From assembly GCA_934255435.1 (NCBI GenBank), contig CAKQNZ010000051.1, forward strand, positions 1 through 13,353: a DNA stretch of 13,353 nt. Reading direction: 5' to 3'. This DNA comes from an uncultured Clostridia bacterium (GTDB lineage Bacteria > Bacillota > Clostridia > Peptostreptococcales > Anaerovoracaceae). Positions within the stretch are counted from its first letter, which is position 1. Every line of letters starts with the position of its first letter. The translations under genes and the position numbers were made by a program. Below the pieces are notes generated by a model that searched no databases, was not told the origin of the DNA, and worked only from the letters and a program-made list of their open reading frames with translations. Shown piece after piece: positions 12,601-13,353 of the stretch.

Positions 12601-13353
12601 AGAGTCTTGACTGCACTGACTGTCACTGATGTCGCATCCGGCTTGTAACCGTTGCTGAAAGTGATGGCGTTGTCATTTGCAGGAGCCATTTCTCCGCCGG
12701 TCACTGTTTCCATGACCTGATGCTCGACTTTGAGTTTGCCGTTGCCCTGATCAGTTACCTGCGTGTAAACAGTGTATATGGTTTCATCATATGTCACGCC
12801 GCCTGCATTGCCCTTGACTTCACGCACTGTGTAAGTGTGTGTTCCAGGCTTCTTGTAGGTTATGCTGCTGAACGTTACGTTGCCGTTTCCGTCATTTTTG
12901 CCGGTTGCAACTACTTTGCCGTCTTCCAGCAGCTCGAAGCTGAATTCTCCGGCTTTCATGTCTCTGCCTGCCAGTTCCTTGGTGATCTTTATCTGATCAG
13001 TTATGCTGGACGGCTGTTCATCCACATCGTATGTGTTCGTGAAGCTGAATGCCGGACCTGCTGCAGGATCCACTGTCACGGTCAGGTGACCGCTGCCGTC
13101 GTCCTTCAGCGTTACTTTGAAAGTCCTGCTGCTGTCTTTGTCGTTGGTAACACCTGCTGCACTGCCGGTCTCTGTTACCTTGTATTCGAAAACTTTAGTT
13201 CTCGATCCGTCGGCTGCCGGAGTCACGTCTTTCAGAAGTTCCAGTGTGTATCCGATCTTTCCGAAAGCTACGTTTCCTGCTGCGTCGTTCTTCGCTGTTG
13301 TCTTATCAGGCATCGGTGCGCCGTCTGTAAGACTTTCCAGTGTGAAGGTGAAC
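9684..13353 (-). CDS. Giant cell-surface protein of tandem FctA/Spy0128-type isopeptide domains (5' end outside window)
   Basis: The frame is open to the window edge, so only the last 1,222 residues are seen. It consists of at least nine domains of about 100-150 residues, the first partial. Numbering from an internal Met at 13313, domains 2-9 begin at K112, K236, K350, K483, K643, K796, K936 and K1060 in K-x-L-x-G-(R/H)-D type motifs. Each ends in an F-x-N-x-Y type strand (N93, N221, N332, N464, N623, N781, N917, N1045, N1156). Each has a Glu in Y-x-(V/I/F)-x-E (E48, E165, E290, E420, E556, E733, E873, E989, E1114). Lys, Asn and Glu are the residues that form intramolecular isopeptide bonds in pilin and adhesin domains, so a rigid, protease-resistant stalk is likely. 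The C-terminus has ASTGDDS, a hydrophobic helix and RRKISQ, a cell-wall anchor without LPxTG. The binding head must lie upstream. Confidence 0.93.
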   Translation of the reverse strand, partial: FTFTLESLTDGAPMPDKTTAKNDAAGNVAFGKIGYTLELLKDVTPAADGSRTKVFEYKVTETGSAAGVTNDKDSSRTFKVTLKDDGSGHLTVTVDPAAGPAFSFTNTYDVDEQPSSITDQIKITKELAGRDMKAGEFSFELLEDGKVVATGKNDGNGNVTFSSITYKKPGTHTYTVREVKGNAGGVTYDETIYTVYTQVTDQGNGKLKVEHQVMETVTGGEMAPANDNAITFSNGYKPDATSVTVSAVKTLTGRDLEADQFTFQLRDAEGNVVATAKNSKSGEVSFGTLHFSKVGVYEYTISEVNDGKGGVTYDEHVHKLTVTVTDDGEGSLKAEVSGGTAIFANSYEASETDPVDITDGFSKVLTGRDWNSKDSFTFTIENTDKPESVENAPMPEKSEITVKKADVKNGKAPISFGNITFTKAGVYKYTVSEKSSDAASITYDTAKRVITVTVTDNGTGKLTAAVTAVEGSRTFTNKYETEELPFDEACGVNVTKVLYGHDMAEGQFQFSIKAADKASADKMGIDADKGMTFGSQKASDSEVATLLSSLGITLKQADIGKTYTYTFAETKGGDKGYVYDENEYKLEITTIDNEDGTLSMKVVMTNTTTGKELFSRTLSKEEPALGEKGIVIPFENRYDGSTDVSGGTKADVKADKTLEGRDLRNGEFQFKLATKPGDGSEGKVLQTVKNDGSGNIAFKALSYRTSDKAAGEDAVILSDAVKDGYAVKSVDDKGRTVYTLSYRVYEDQKDSLPGKVTPVTDSFDFTVTVTDNGDGTLTAVTSYPGDKDKFGFVNQYATDDVDVDVKGSKTLAHGDGLTPDDITGKFSFKLESQTAGAPMPETAEAKNDAAGNVDFGKITFKLSDLEGVKSDADGARSKVFEYKVTETGSAAGVTNDGDSKTFRITLHDDGNGNLTATKEPKEGPAFIFTNTYDVDDLPSSITDQIKIDKDLTGRDMKDGEFSFEMLEDGEVVAAGKNDGNGNVAFSSITYKKPGTHTYTVREVKGSAGGVTYDENVFTVYTQVTDQGNGKLKAEHHVILSAGDGEFAPSDDNKITFSNSYKADPASVTVGALKKLIGRDLKDGEFTFLLKDADGKTVAKAKNDESGAVTFKELVFDKAGEYGYTVSEVNDGQKNMTYDKTVCRLTVKVTDDGEGVLKAELKGDKTVFTNTYKSDKPHKTTDGDKPGKGASTGDDSSMTLALTLMMIAATVGCIVIVRRKISQ
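9840..10928 (-). repeat. Second copy of a three-domain block in the surface protein
   Basis: Domains 7-9 (K796 to Y1158) repeat domains 1-3 at a constant offset of 824 residues (about 2,472 bases). The middle domain of the block differs at only 14 of 100 aligned residues by eye, and long DNA stretches are nearly identical (for example around 10281-10440 against 12753-12912). The last domain of the block is less similar. Confidence 0.85.
12312..13353 (-). repeat. First copy of the three-domain block in the surface protein
   Basis: Domains 1-3 (the first cut by the window edge, the last ending at Y334) are the partner of 9840-10928. Three unrelated isopeptide domains (K350 to about Y625 and K643 to Y783) separate the two copies. 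More copies may exist beyond the window. Confidence 0.85.

Noticed and set aside
9684..13353. Plus-strand open frames inside the surface-protein gene
   Set aside because: They are short antisense shadows of a repetitive coding sequence with no starts or families of their own.

Overview
The window looks like a chromosomal segment of a mid-GC anaerobic Clostridia (Bacillota), perhaps of the gut/oral Eubacteriales type. The grounds are strong AGGAGG-type ribosome sites, TTGACA/TATAAT promoters, a bioYBDA-type biotin cluster with a clostridial form of BioB, DUF6120/DUF6147-type small genes beside a PadR regulator, and a large FctA/Spy0128-type isopeptide-repeat surface protein. The taxonomic call is inference from protein character only.

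Left part (1-2500, minus strand): a biotin operon transcribed right to left, bioY (biotin transporter S component), bioB, bioD and the first five codons of a probable bioA. It has a good promoter in front of bioY. A 129-base gap between bioY and bioB holds a short repeat that recurs at 5193-5243.

Middle-left (2500-5350) is a scarred region. It contains a remnant of a clostridial hypothetical gene (2505-2753), an M20/AbgB-like amidohydrolase whose first codons are missing, and, directly abutting it on the other strand, a DUF6120-like gene whose first part is missing. The two truncated genes meet at about 4213-4217, which marks a rearrangement junction. Next comes a DUF6147-like secreted small protein broken by a one-base deletion near 4822, then a 347-base non-coding stretch built almost entirely of hairpins, leading into a PadR-family regulator.

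Middle-right (5850-8460): a divergent pair, a CdaR-type sugar-diacid regulator (minus) and a glycerate kinase (plus). The 252-base gap between them holds a strong promoter and several perfect inverted repeats. This fits CdaR-type control of glycerate catabolism.

Right part: a hotdog acyl-CoA thioesterase and tRNA-Arg(CCG), both minus strand and each with a recognisable promoter and terminator, then a 3' fragment of an Rpn-type (PD-(D/E)XK) recombination-promoting nuclease gene. From 9684 to the window edge runs the 3' part (more than 1,220 codons) of a giant surface protein of tandem isopeptide-bond domains. A three-domain block is duplicated at a spacing of 824 residues, and the C-terminal anchor has a non-LPxTG sorting signal. 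The 5' end of this gene lies outside the window.
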